From contig NC_092354.1 in assembly GCF_963676685.1 (NCBI RefSeq), positions 71,226,178 through 71,290,177 on the forward strand: a stretch of DNA of 64,000 nt, read 5' to 3'. The notes under the pieces are model-generated. The model did no database searches and was not told the origin of the DNA. It saw only the letters and a program-made list of their open reading frames with translations. Source of the stretch: Mytilus edulis (lineage: Eukaryota > Mollusca > Bivalvia > Mytilida > Mytilidae). Made by a program: the position numbers and the translations under genes. Below are positions 13,201 to 21,979 of this stretch, piece after piece. Each line of letters opens with the position of its first letter. Within the stretch, counting starts at the first letter, position 1.

Positions 13201-13887
13201 GTGCGAACAGACCTCTTGGGCGAACGTGTAGTGTAAGGATCTGATACCAACCAGAACATGAGTGAACATGATTTTTGGCGAACAGTGTTCATTCACTCTA
13301 TGCAGGTATTATCAACATATAGAGAGATTGGTCCCAACCTGTTGAAAGGACACATTTCTAATTGTTTCAGTGTAAATGTGCATTGCTTAGAGCATGTAGA
13401 AGGAGTCTGTCAGCGCTAATTCCTAAAACCAGTGTATCTTGGGCTGAACTATGGTCTGTAACTACCTTCTGACTAGTCTTTGATTACAATCGGTCCTGGC
13501 AATGTAACTGTCAATCCAATGACAGTCTTCAATCTTTTGGTTTAATTTCTGTAGGTCCTCATTATCAATATCATCAATATCACAACAGTCAATGTCAAAA
13601 ACATCAAGAAGTGCATGCTGAAAACACTCATATTTTTCTTTATCCTCTCTTCGACCTTTCAAAAAAAGATGGAATACTTCAGAACATGTTGATTTTTCAA
13701 TAAAGTGCAAAATACCCTTCGTAAATACGTCATAATCTTCTGAAGTATAAGTGTCACTGTCGAACTTGATTTGGAAATCATTGGAGAGTGGTTGTCTTTC
13801 ATAATCAGAGCGGCTCCGTTTCACACCATGTGATGAATCAGGAAAACATTGTTTTGACAAATCTACTTTCATATTCAACGACGCCAT
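7274..13887 (-). CDS. Uncharacterised 353-aa protein, five exons, possible degenerate PD-(D/E)XK fold
   Basis: Five minus-strand exons join with unbroken phase: 13887-13466, 11594-11436, 10560-10458, 9725-9540 and 7465-7274 (stop). The ATG at 13,887 has A at -3 and G at +4. A longer in-frame start at 13,941 is less convincing. Residues 1-140 are acidic and cysteine-containing. Residues 142-193 form a basic helical stretch (FMWQLLHMHRKQKGNRPKK). Residues 199-232 read like the core of a PD-(D/E)XK nuclease: a strand ending TPDAVICHP (Asp209), then a strand IFAVITVKQD (Lys230). The expected acidic residue two before the lysine is Thr228. A basic serine-rich linker follows, then LPFSVFGNRGMYGFVVQE and a C-terminal cysteine pair, ELCNGC. 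I do not recognise the family with confidence. The weakest splice site is the exon 3 donor, gtacgg. Introns carry repeats. Confidence 0.72.
7869..8458 (-). repeat. Short copy of the 161-bp satellite element
   Basis: This is the reverse-oriented, shorter relative of the element at 28,880-29,985. It starts at the right edge with 'aaccggatttttgtgac' (complement), contains about three tandem units with the pattern 'aaccataactcctgaacgg', and ends with 'gacagcaaaccggattt' and 'caagaggctgtgac' at the left edge. An inverted ACCGGATTT occurs near both ends. It lies in the last intron of the 353-aa gene. Confidence 0.8.
8795..8900 (+). repeat. Dispersed repeat, family B 3' partner
   Basis: One copy of the motif running 'ctcattgctgaaggccatac' to 'cattggcaatcaaaccact', in the last intron of the 353-aa gene. 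Other copies are at 5,424, 11,232, 12,105 and 60,945. Confidence 0.7.
11232..11345 (+). repeat. Dispersed repeat, family B 3' partner
   Basis: A well preserved copy with 'gctcattgttgaaggccgta' and 'gtctcattggcaatcatacc', 90 bp from the end of exon 2 of the 353-aa gene on the intron side. Confidence 0.75.
11740..12225. repeat. Two dispersed repeats back to back
   Basis: From 11,740 to 12,005 there is a longer copy of the repeat at position 1. It starts near 'gggcattatgttttcgcatc' and includes 'aagtccaatcaacttgaaac'. From about 12,100 to 12,225 there is a diverged family B 3' partner. Both are in intron 1 of the 353-aa gene. Confidence 0.7.
12570..13290. repeat. Repeat block with inverted flanks
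   Basis: The left edge has 'gtctgttcgcccaaaaaaca' followed by 'gttcgcaccctacac'. The right edge (13,197-13,235) has 'gtagggtgcgaacagacctc' followed by 'gggcgaacgtgtagtg', the same motifs inverted. Between them are about three diverged direct units containing 'cattgtttcaaaataaa' and 'gcttaatcatgtttt'. The edges are not exact and no target duplication was found, so class and limits are uncertain. It lies in intron 1 of the 353-aa gene. Confidence 0.45.
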
Positions 13888-14694
13888 ATTGATGCTTTTT
13901 ATTAGGACAGTTCGCCCCACAGTAAGTCGGTACGGAAGCAAGTTAACTCGTACTATGTTAACTCGTCACAGGCACATGTTTCTATCCATACGAAGGTCGA
14001 CTATCCATATAACAATCATTGGATTGGTAGTTACATCGTCAGGACCGAATCACCAGCACAGAACGTTCTCTCGCAGGACAACCATGCAACTACTATGCCA
14101 GAAAATGGTTCCATACTACTAAACAATAAAAGGAAATAGGTCGGTCAGTGGAAAGAATTTTAAAAAGTACAGGTAAGAATATGTATTTTGTTGAACATTT
14201 TCACAGGTTAATTAAATATCAGTTTATACATTTTATATATGTGTCTACACGTTTCGCATTTATCTATCCACATGATTATAATGAACACGTTCTCATCTAA
14301 AATTAGAAATTCTCATATGCCACTTAACTTATTTTTGTGTGAAAAGGCTACAACATTTGGGATTATTGATATATTTCGCGTTAAATACTCACTGTATAGC
14401 ATTAACAATATTTGTTTGTCATCTTTTGGCAAGATTTGTGATCTTTCTTTGTAAATGCGAACCAAAATTTCATCATTTTATCATAAACCTTTTTCATAGG
14501 ATGCTAGAATGAACTATTTTAACACCAAGGAAATAGTTCAAGTAAATAAACCTTAAAAAGATACTCATTCTGCATTTTTGTTATACTTTTATGTCATTTT
14601 TGAAATATATACATAACGTAGCATTTACCCATCTTTATTTCAGATGTTTCAATAAAAAGTATGCTAAATTAAGTCTTTTTTCTCTTACTTGTAT

Positions 14695-15610
14695 TTGTCA
14701 GGTCTGTATGCCTGCATACAACTCTGGTGTATGCTAAAACCTCACTGTATTTGTATACTAGAATTTGTCAGGTCTGTATGCCAGCATACCGACCTGGTTA
14801 ATGCTAGACTCTCACTCTATGCATATAAACGTATTTTTCAGGTCTGTATGCTAGCATACCAACCTGGTTAATGCTAAACTCTCACTCTGCATATACCAGC
14901 ATTTTTCATGTCTGTATGCTAGCATACCGACCTGGTTAATGCTAAACTCTCACTCTATGCACATCCTAGTATTTGTCAGGTCTGTATGCTAGCATACCGA
15001 CCTGGTGTATGTTAAACTCTCACTCTATGCATATATACTAGTATTTGTCAGGTCTGTATGCTAGTATTTTTCAGGTATGTATGCTAGCATACCGACCTGG
15101 TTAATGCTAAACTTTCACTCTATGCATATACTAGCATTTTTCAGGTCTGTATGCTAGCATACCGACCTGGTTAATGCAAAACTCTCACTCTTAGCACATT
15201 CAAGTATTTGTCAGGTCTGTATGCTAGCATACCGACCAGGCCTCACGGTCATACAACTTTCGAGCATGATTTTTGTACTCAGACTCGAAAATCAACCAAT
15301 CAAATTGCTGGATTTCATGTTTCGAGCATGATTTTTGTGCTCCGAGCACTGAGCAAAGTTTTATGACCGTGAGGCCTGGTGTATGTTAAACTCTCAATCT
15401 ATCTTTATATACTAGTATTTGTCAGGTCTGTATGCTAGCATACCGACCTGGTGTATGTTGAACTCTAACTTTCTGCGTATATAAGTATTTGTCAGGTCTG
15501 TATTCCTGCATACAAATCTGGTGTATTTAGAACCTTTAATATATTTATTTTGGCATAGTTAAGGTCTGTATGCCTGTATACGAACCTGGGATATGTAAAC
15601 CAATTTATTT
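14695..15610. repeat. Array of ~70-bp units, each carrying a palindrome
   Basis: About 12 units start at roughly 14,701, 14,771, 14,841, 14,909, 14,979, 15,051, 15,144, 15,213, 15,424, 15,494 and 15,562, with an extra half unit at 15,074. Each contains 'ggtctgtatgctagcatacc' followed by 'gacctgg', an imperfect 28-bp palindrome whose core GTATGCTAGCATAC is perfect. The spacer carries 'ctaaactctcactctatgca'. The outer units are more diverged than the middle ones. A 142-bp TIR element interrupts the array at 15,237. Confidence 0.9.
15237..15378. mobile_element. 142-bp TIR element (MITE) inside the palindrome array
   Basis: The ends are inverted copies: CAGGCCTCACGGTCATA at the left and TATGACCGTGAGGCCTG at the right, continuing into acaactt/aagtttt. 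Inside are two direct copies of 'ttcgagcatgatttttgt'. The flanks, 'accgac' and 'gtgtatg', are what the array unit reads across, so the insertion is cleanly embedded. The exact target duplication is ambiguous because the unit shares letters with the element ends. No coding capacity. Confidence 0.85.
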
Positions 15611-16365
15611 TGGTTTTTTTTCTGCTAGGTACTTGTATGCCTGCATGGATTCTAAAATTTTATTCTGGATTCATGTTTGTATTGGCAAGTCTGTATGCCT
15701 GAATGCTAAGTATTTACTGAGTAGTAACATTTCTTATTTAATTATGTTTGCATACCTCCCTTAGAAAATAAGGAGATGTGTATGATTGTGAAATGAAAAG
15801 GTCGAATTACATGGATGTAAGGAATTACTTATGTATAGCCTTCAACTTCATTTGAATTTGAAAGAAAGCTCTTAATTCTTAACTGCAACACTCAGGGGTT
15901 TATTCCCGTATACTAACCCGCTTTTCAATAAACTCTTGTAAAACAATGGAGTTTATGGATTTGATTGTCGGCATACCAACATATAATCCTATACACATTG
16001 GAACATAAAAGTTTGCATATTTGTTTGACATTTTCAGTTCACGGTATTCTTGCATACAACACTGGTGTACGGTGAAAGCTTATTTTTCTTGCATGGATAC
16101 ATACAAGCTTTTATTGATTGCTTGTATACCAATCTATGTTTTATTGAATTGCAGTTTTACATACATTCTAGTATTGTCAAACCAAGCTGGTGTTCAGTAA
16201 GCTTGTGTTATTGTGTATGGTTTGCCCCAGCTTTAAATGTCTGCATATTTGGTGGCACTTATTAGAAATTACGCAAGCTGAATGGTTTGCATTCTAACCA
16301 GCCTTATATTGTATTCATATTTTGAATTGCAAAACTATCATTTTTCATCATTCTCTAAGTTATAG
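15610..16365. other. Decayed margin of the palindrome array, no gene seen
   Basis: Scattered relics of the array phrase continue ('gtctgtatgcctgaatgc' near 15,690, 'gcatacaacactgg' near 16,055). The ORFs at 15,570 and 16,050 run across these relics. No exon structure was found. Confidence 0.5.
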
Positions 16366-16830
16366 ACTTCAAGAGGGGCGAAAGATACCAGAGGAACAGT
16401 CAAACTCATAAATCGAAAATAAACTGACAACACCATGACATGAAATATACAAATTAAAGTACACAAGAGACAGCATAGAAAACAAACACAGTCTGAGCAA
16501 CACGAACCCTAACCAAAAACTGGGGATGATCTCAGGTGCTCCAGAAGGGTACGCAGATACTGCTCCAAATGTCCAACAGTGGCACCGTCGGGTTGCTCAT
16601 GTTTTTACAAACCCGATAACTAGCTTTATACAGTAAGTCAAATTCATGAAAAGAGAAGGGCATTGTAGTTATGACGTGAGAAACATATATCCGATATCAT
16701 CTGTGAAACGGTTATTCCATAACGGTCAACCAACTATATACTATGGTAACAATTGTGTATACACTGGAGTTGTAAAAACAAATCCTTCAACCAGGAAAGC
16801 CAAAGAATTGATGCCTTTTCTAGTGAAGCC
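16366..16830 (+). repeat. Dispersed repeat, family C, long copy
   Basis: It starts 'gaggggcgaaagatacca', continues through 'cagtcaaactcataaatc', 'gatctcaggtgctccag' and 'gtgaaacggttattcc', and ends near 16,790. Related starts are at 7,714 ('gagggacgaaagatacc') and 21,568 ('gaggcaaaaggtacc'). The ORF at 16,646 is part of the repeat. Confidence 0.7.
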
Positions 16831-16839
16831 ATGCATACA

Positions 16840-17527
16840 TTATTAGCAGGAACAGCAAAAAGACTGGTGTTGTTCATTGGTGTCATAGTTTTCTAGGAAG
16901 GCATTGGTTTAACCTATCCAGTCACTAAGAAGTGTTACAATTAAATTCATAAGCAACACATAAATAGTTACATGAAAGGTATAGCCAATGTTTGAAAAAT
17001 GCTGAAACGAGAAATGGAAACTACATATTATATACATATATATACATATGCGAGTAAATATTTTACACTTCACAAATTTAACATTGATGTGGCGTGGTCA
17101 ACTACATCAAAGATTTGATGGTCAATTATACTTAATTTGTTGAATGATCTTTCATCTTGATTATTAAGTGTGACAGTTTGCATGTACGGTACATTAGTTG
17201 CACAGTAGAATTGTAATAACATTTGGACGTTTATCAAAGCAAGGTTTAATGTAATTTAAGGACAGTGGTTCATAGCACGATTTTGTAAGAAACTTTTTGC
17301 ATTGATCACTTATATTGGTGTAGTAGCTTGAAGTATCAATTAAGTTGCGATATAGATTATAATGAAGTAACATGTTGTTTTATAGAGTTGGAACTAAGTA
17401 ACGTTTTGTATTGGAATTTATAACTGTGAACCTGGGCTGTGAACCTGTTAAATATATCGTATATACATGTACATGTGATTAAACATGTGAACATTAAACA
17501 GACTTCGTTACTAGTATATAGACGGTA

Positions 17528-17570
<43 letters not shown>

Positions 17571-18480
17571 GTGAAATATTTAATAGCTATTTCCTTATGT
17601 AAACGGGCAAGAAGGATTAGATCCCAGATACATATATCCAAAATAATGACTGTCCAAAATACACAGAACAAAGACCCGTTTAGCGTTACATTTATATCAC
17701 AATTACTGATTTTAAAGTTTATATGAACTAAGGGTTCTTTATAGTGGTTGAATTGAACCCCCTTGAAAAACAAATTGTCGCCATGCATGTGATTGATTGA
17801 AGATCAATGAAATATGTCATTTCCTTAGTAACATTCATTTTTCCAATTTGAACACTCTTGACAAATAGACAAGATGCAAATTATTGCAAGAACATAGTCA
17901 GTGATTTATTTAAGTACTTCATCTTGACAGTCGCTGCATGATTTTCAAAAAAAAACTAACTTACAAGGCCAAGACTACACCCTACTGACGAAGTGGTTGT
18001 CTTAAAAGTTTACATTACAGCAATTTTGCGCCTGTCCTAACTTGTAGCAAGGAACCTCTGGCCTTTTTTTTTCTTTTCTTATAATGAATTTTGCGCAATA
18101 ATTGCATGCTTTGTAAATGACACAAAAATGGAAACAAAATACAAAACCTGCAAGACACAGACATTAATATACTTAATTTTTTTTTAAATTGTCGAGTAAA
18201 AAATGCTGCTTTTCAGAAACGATCTTTAGTGCCAGGAAACGCGCAGAATGCAGGATTTTAACGCTATGAACCCAAGAGCTTCTGGGGGCCTTGAGCGGCC
18301 CCCATACCCTCTGCCGTAAGACGCTGGCGGAACACTTCCGTGTCCCCATGTCTAATTTGCCAAAAAACGTACCATTACTTATGGGCCTGCTACGCCTATG
18401 TATTAGTGAAATAAAGTATCTGAAATATCTTAAAAAAGATCTTCATAAATTACCCTGTTACAGTATTGATTTAAACCGTC
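16840..18480. other. Intergenic, no gene seen; (TA)n at 17,535-17,569
   Basis: AT-rich sequence with a clear TA microsatellite at 17,535-17,569. The minus ORF at 17,534-17,788 ends in translated TA repeat and is not credible. Confidence 0.5.
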
Positions 18481-18483
18481 TAG

Positions 18484-18606
18484 TGGCGGATTAAGATATT
18501 TTCATAAAGGGGAAGGGGGTTCCAGCCAAGGTTCAGTAATTCCTATATAATCAACCAATTTTTTCCCACAAAAGGGGGACAGGTACCTTTTGTATCCGCC
18601 TATGGG
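18484..18606. mobile_element. Possible relic of a GGCGGAT-type TIR element
   Basis: The left edge reads 'tagtggcggatta' and the right edge 'tatccgcctatg'. These are inverted and resemble the ends of the better element at 56,810-56,977 (CAGTGGCGGATCC). Interior G-rich runs such as 'ggggaagggggttcc' also match in style. No target duplication was identified. Confidence 0.4.
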
Positions 18607-18703
18607 ACCCAACATGAAAAATAAGAAATAATAATGTATAAAAATAACCACAACGGTTAAATGAAATCGTGAAAAATGTACAAAAACAGCTAGGTTTACT
18701 TAC

Positions 18704-18776
18704 CATAAATATATCCGACATTCTGTTTTGCTTCTGGTTTATTCAAATCAAGATAATCGAGCGTATTTTTGTCCAT
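18704..18776 (-). CDS. Candidate first coding exon of an unidentified minus-strand gene
   Basis: On the minus strand an ATG in good context (aaaATGG) opens 24 codons, MDKNTLDYLDLNKPEAKQ and so on, and runs into a consensus donor, G|GTAAGT, in phase 1. Two CRE palindromes lie upstream (18,835 and 19,037). I could not find a matching downstream exon between 14 and 18.7 kb, and the 353-aa gene has its own start with no acceptor before it. This may be an exon of a gene with a long intron, a non-productive promoter transcript, or chance. The product is unrecognised. Confidence 0.35.
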
Positions 18777-18834
18777 TTTCTTCTCCGTGAGGGTAACTCC
18801 TTCATTGATCATTCAAATTGTTTACATTTATAAA

Positions 18835-18842
18835 TGACGTCA
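18835..18842. promoter_or_regulatory. CRE-like site TGACGTCA
   Basis: A perfect cAMP-response-element palindrome 59 bp upstream of the candidate minus-strand ATG at 18,776. A second perfect copy is at 19,037-19,044. Two perfect 8-mers about 200 bp apart in AT-rich DNA suggest a promoter. Function is inferred from the motif alone. Confidence 0.4.
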
Positions 18843-19036
18843 TCTAGATGGAGTGCGTGACTCCACAGATAAATAGTCCTTTTTTCTTTGACTTTTTAAT
18901 AATTACCAATACCAAGTATAAACAAAACAGGTTGTTTTGTAATCAATTGCTATTATTCTAACATCAGTACTGCTAAGTAACTTGTGTAAGTCAAGGCTAT
19001 CCGTCTAAATCCCTCCGCCTCACGTCAGAAGGTCCC

Positions 19037-19044
19037 TGACGTCA
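19037..19044. promoter_or_regulatory. Second CRE-like site TGACGTCA
   Basis: Perfect palindrome within 'ccctgacgtcatataaa'; the TATAAA directly follows on the plus strand. It could serve either strand. Confidence 0.35.
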
Positions 19045-19374
19045 TATAAATTTTTGTCAACAACTTCGAAATTGGAACCTTGTACAAATTATGATCGCCT
19101 CATTTTTCCGTAATTTTAATTTGCAAACAAAACAGATAACTGCTAGGTCAATAAATCGATCATAGTCATGGAACTTAAGAATTGGTTTTCATGTTATAGA
19201 TTTACAACAGTGAACGCTTTACCGGTTTGCCTTGCAAATTAACCGGCGCTTTTCTGTTTACCAACGGGAGAAAATAAAAAGGTCAGTGGTAGCCTAGTTT
19301 TAAAAAAAAAACTTGAAATCGGCAATAAAGTAAAACCACAACTATACTGACGTAAAGGATTTTTTAAACACCCA

Positions 19375-19600
19375 GGTTCGTATGCTATCATACAGACCTG
19401 TGAAATACAACATCTGATTCAATATTTGCTGTTCTGCATACACCAGGTGCGTATGCTAGCATACATACCTGAGAAATACAATGTATTAATTAAATGTAGA
19501 CATTAGCATACACCAGGTACGTATGCTAGCATACAGGCCTGAGAAATGCAAGTTAATTTATTACAATTCAGTTCAGCATACACCAGGTGTTAAATATGCC
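19375..19600. repeat. Second, smaller palindrome array (~65-75-bp units)
   Basis: Three to four units with 'caggtgcgtatgctagcata' and 'catacctgagaaata' carry the same GTATGCTAGCATAC core as the array at 14.7-15.6 kb. The spacer phrase ('cctgagaaata', 'agcatacacc') matches the reverse complement of the first array ('tatttgtcaggt', 'ggtgtatgct'). The two arrays are therefore in opposite orientation, about 4 kb apart. Confidence 0.85.
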
Positions 19601-19609
19601 AGATTCACG

Positions 19610-21050
19610 ATTTCCAAGTGCTCGATAAAATAAAAATGTGTTTTTTCCTTTATTTTTCTCTTTTTGCATAAGTTTGTCTTATGAGCAATAATTCGACCTA
19701 TTTGAGTACGAATTATGACAAATTACCGTTAATGAGAATTTCTAATTTTAGATGAGAACGTGTTAATGTGAACTTTCAGCAATGATAAGAAAAACGTTAC
19801 TTTTATTTAAAAAAAATGTATGATTGCATGTAAGCGTCTTGCAGAGGTGATATAAAGGCTGAATTCACACACGATATAGTGTATTGAGAAAAGTAAACAT
19901 ACTTTATAGGGATGAATGGACTGACACGTTTCAAATGTTTTCGATAACTTTTGTTGTGTTTTTTAAAATACATTTTGTTTCTTTCAATCTTCTTCTATTT
20001 TTTCGTTTTTACGACCATCCAACATTTGTGAGATTGTTTATTATTATCGGGACAAACATGTGTTTTGATGAAATATATAAATAAAACATTTTTTTACAAT
20101 AACATGCAGGATCTAATAAAAACAAAGTATTGTTCACTTTTAAAAAATTATTAAAAAAGGTAAAGCCTTTTTTAATGTGAACACCGAAGTTAGAAATAAT
20201 AAAAACAAACACAAAAACAAAAACATATCTAATAAGATAAATTCATATTAGAAACCAGGCTTAAAATTTTACACGTCAGTCCCGTGTTTTGTCTACAACA
20301 GATTCATCATTTATGAGAAATGACGCTCGAATAAAAAGGTAGAATCGCCTTATAAAGTACGAAGATAAAGAGCATCAAAGACCCAAAAAATTGGACAGGT
20401 TTTGCTAACTACAGCTACGGTTAGAATAAGTTATCCGCACTTGCACCTTATTTTTGTTTATATGTTACGAGCATAATCTTGAAACACTGGCAAATAGCAA
20501 AATGTATTTTTTTTAAATTTAGTCAATCCCATCTTTACCGGATACTTGAATTTTCTAAATATTATGGTCTTGTATGAATTTTTTCATCCTATTTTTTTCA
20601 AGAAAATACAAATAGAACAGTTCTGAAAGTTGTCATCGGGCTTCATAGCATTATACATGTTATACAATACCATGTGATGTAGGTTCAGATTCATAACTCA
20701 TTTACTTCCCGTTAATCGATACTTAAATATTATTCCAACTCATACAATCCATTTATGAAATTTTTGACACGCTTTTCATAAAAACTACAAACATTAGCTT
20801 CCTGATTTTTATTTAATCTAGCTCTACGTGAACATCTTTTTCCGAGTAATTGGTTTTTAGATTTATATCTCTTCAATTTTCTGATATCTAAAACTAAATA
20901 TGGGTGTATCATTAGTTAGCAAAATCTCACAGTTCTACTATTTTTTTTTATATAATTAATTTTTACATACACAGAAATATTCCACATCTATTTTTCCTTT
21001 TGTCTTGTGAATTTATTTAGAATTCATTGCCATATACTTACAATTGATTT
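19610..21050. other. Intergenic, no gene seen
   Basis: AT-rich DNA with short ORFs on both strands (19,884, 20,009, 20,730) that lack splice context or recognisable motifs. It probably contains the 5' flank and a non-coding first exon of the hydroxylysine-kinase-like exon at 21,055, because that exon is preceded by an acceptor. Confidence 0.4.
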
Positions 21051-21068
21051 GCAGACTCTCAGTCAAAA

Positions 21069-21396
21069 ATGTTGGACGGAGCACCAAGCCAAAGTCAAAA
21101 TAAAAGTAGCATTGAAGACCAACTTAATGAATTAGACGCTGATAAATCCAAAACACTGTTTAAACCAAACCAACAAAATAGGCCATTAATTCCAAACAAT
21201 TCTATCAGTGATTTTGCGTTGAAGTTGTATGGAATGAATGTTTTGAAATTTGAGGAATTAAATAGTTTCGAGGACAGGAACTATCATATCACCGTAGACC
21301 CTGTTATAAAAAATGCCTATATTAAAGATTTCAGCAAAACAGGCTATGTTCTGAAGGTTCTGAACCTGAAAGATTCCAAAACACCAGGTTTGATAG
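21069..21396 (+). CDS. HYKK: Hydroxylysine kinase-like, first coding exon only
   Basis: Hydroxylysine kinase (AGPHD1, aminoglycoside-phosphotransferase fold) phosphorylates 5-hydroxylysine using GTP. The exon begins at acceptor gcag (21,053-54), has its ATG at 21,069, and ends at 21,396 before donor gtaataaag in phase 1. It encodes 109 residues including FALKLYGMNVLKFEELNSFE, DRNYHI and GYVLKVLNLKDSKTPGLI. This is the N-lobe start of HYKK, where the lysine in VLK is the expected nucleotide-binding lysine. The family is usually about 370 aa. The later exons with the catalytic Asp motifs were not found before the next gene starts 584 bp downstream. The frame of the neighbouring exon 2 (phase 0) cannot join. 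This is either a gene with its remainder beyond the window or an orphaned exon. Confidence 0.75.
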
Positions 21397-21559
21397 GTAA
21401 TAAAGATATTAACATTTACATTTAAGGTGTATACTTTAATATTTTATCATCTTGCTGGTCTACACTGTACAATATGTAATATTTAAGTAGAAAAAGAAGA
21501 AGGTCCATACATTAACAAGATATAATTTATGACTAATTGCAGATATTCAGTATTTTTTT

Positions 21560-21745
21560 TTGGCCAAATGAGGCAAAAGGTACCAACAAGATATTCGAAC
21601 TAATAAGAACAACTGACAATGCCATGGTAAAAAAAGAAAAAAAAAACAACAAAAAGGCAAATAACAGTTTACACCACACAGCAAAGAAAACTGAAAACTG
21701 TGCAACACCACCCGATGCAACTGGGGTTTTCCTATTCAATAGATG
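21560..21745 (+). repeat. Dispersed repeat, family C fragment
   Basis: The run 'gaggcaaaaggtaccaaca' and 'aacaactgacaatgccatgg' is a diverged start of the family seen at 16,366. The overlapping ORFs on both strands are repeat-derived. Confidence 0.55.
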
Positions 21746-21979
21746 TTAGGTTATGTGGGGTTATGCTGTTCAGCCGATAACATAGTATACTATGTTACTA
21801 TATAGTATTGGGTTATCCTGTTGAATAGAATGATTTTATGCAGCAATTATAACCAATCAATTGCAGTTTCCCAGCATGCTTTTCAAAGAGTTCTAACATT
21901 AGCCATTTTCAAATAACATAAAAAGCACGTTCAAGTTTCATCAAGTTTTCCTTTTATTTCTCGTACATCTCAACTAGAC

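Noticed and set aside
14695-15610. CRISPR array
   Set aside because: Regular palindromes and spacers resemble one superficially, but spacers are repeated, not unique, and this is a metazoan genome without cas genes.
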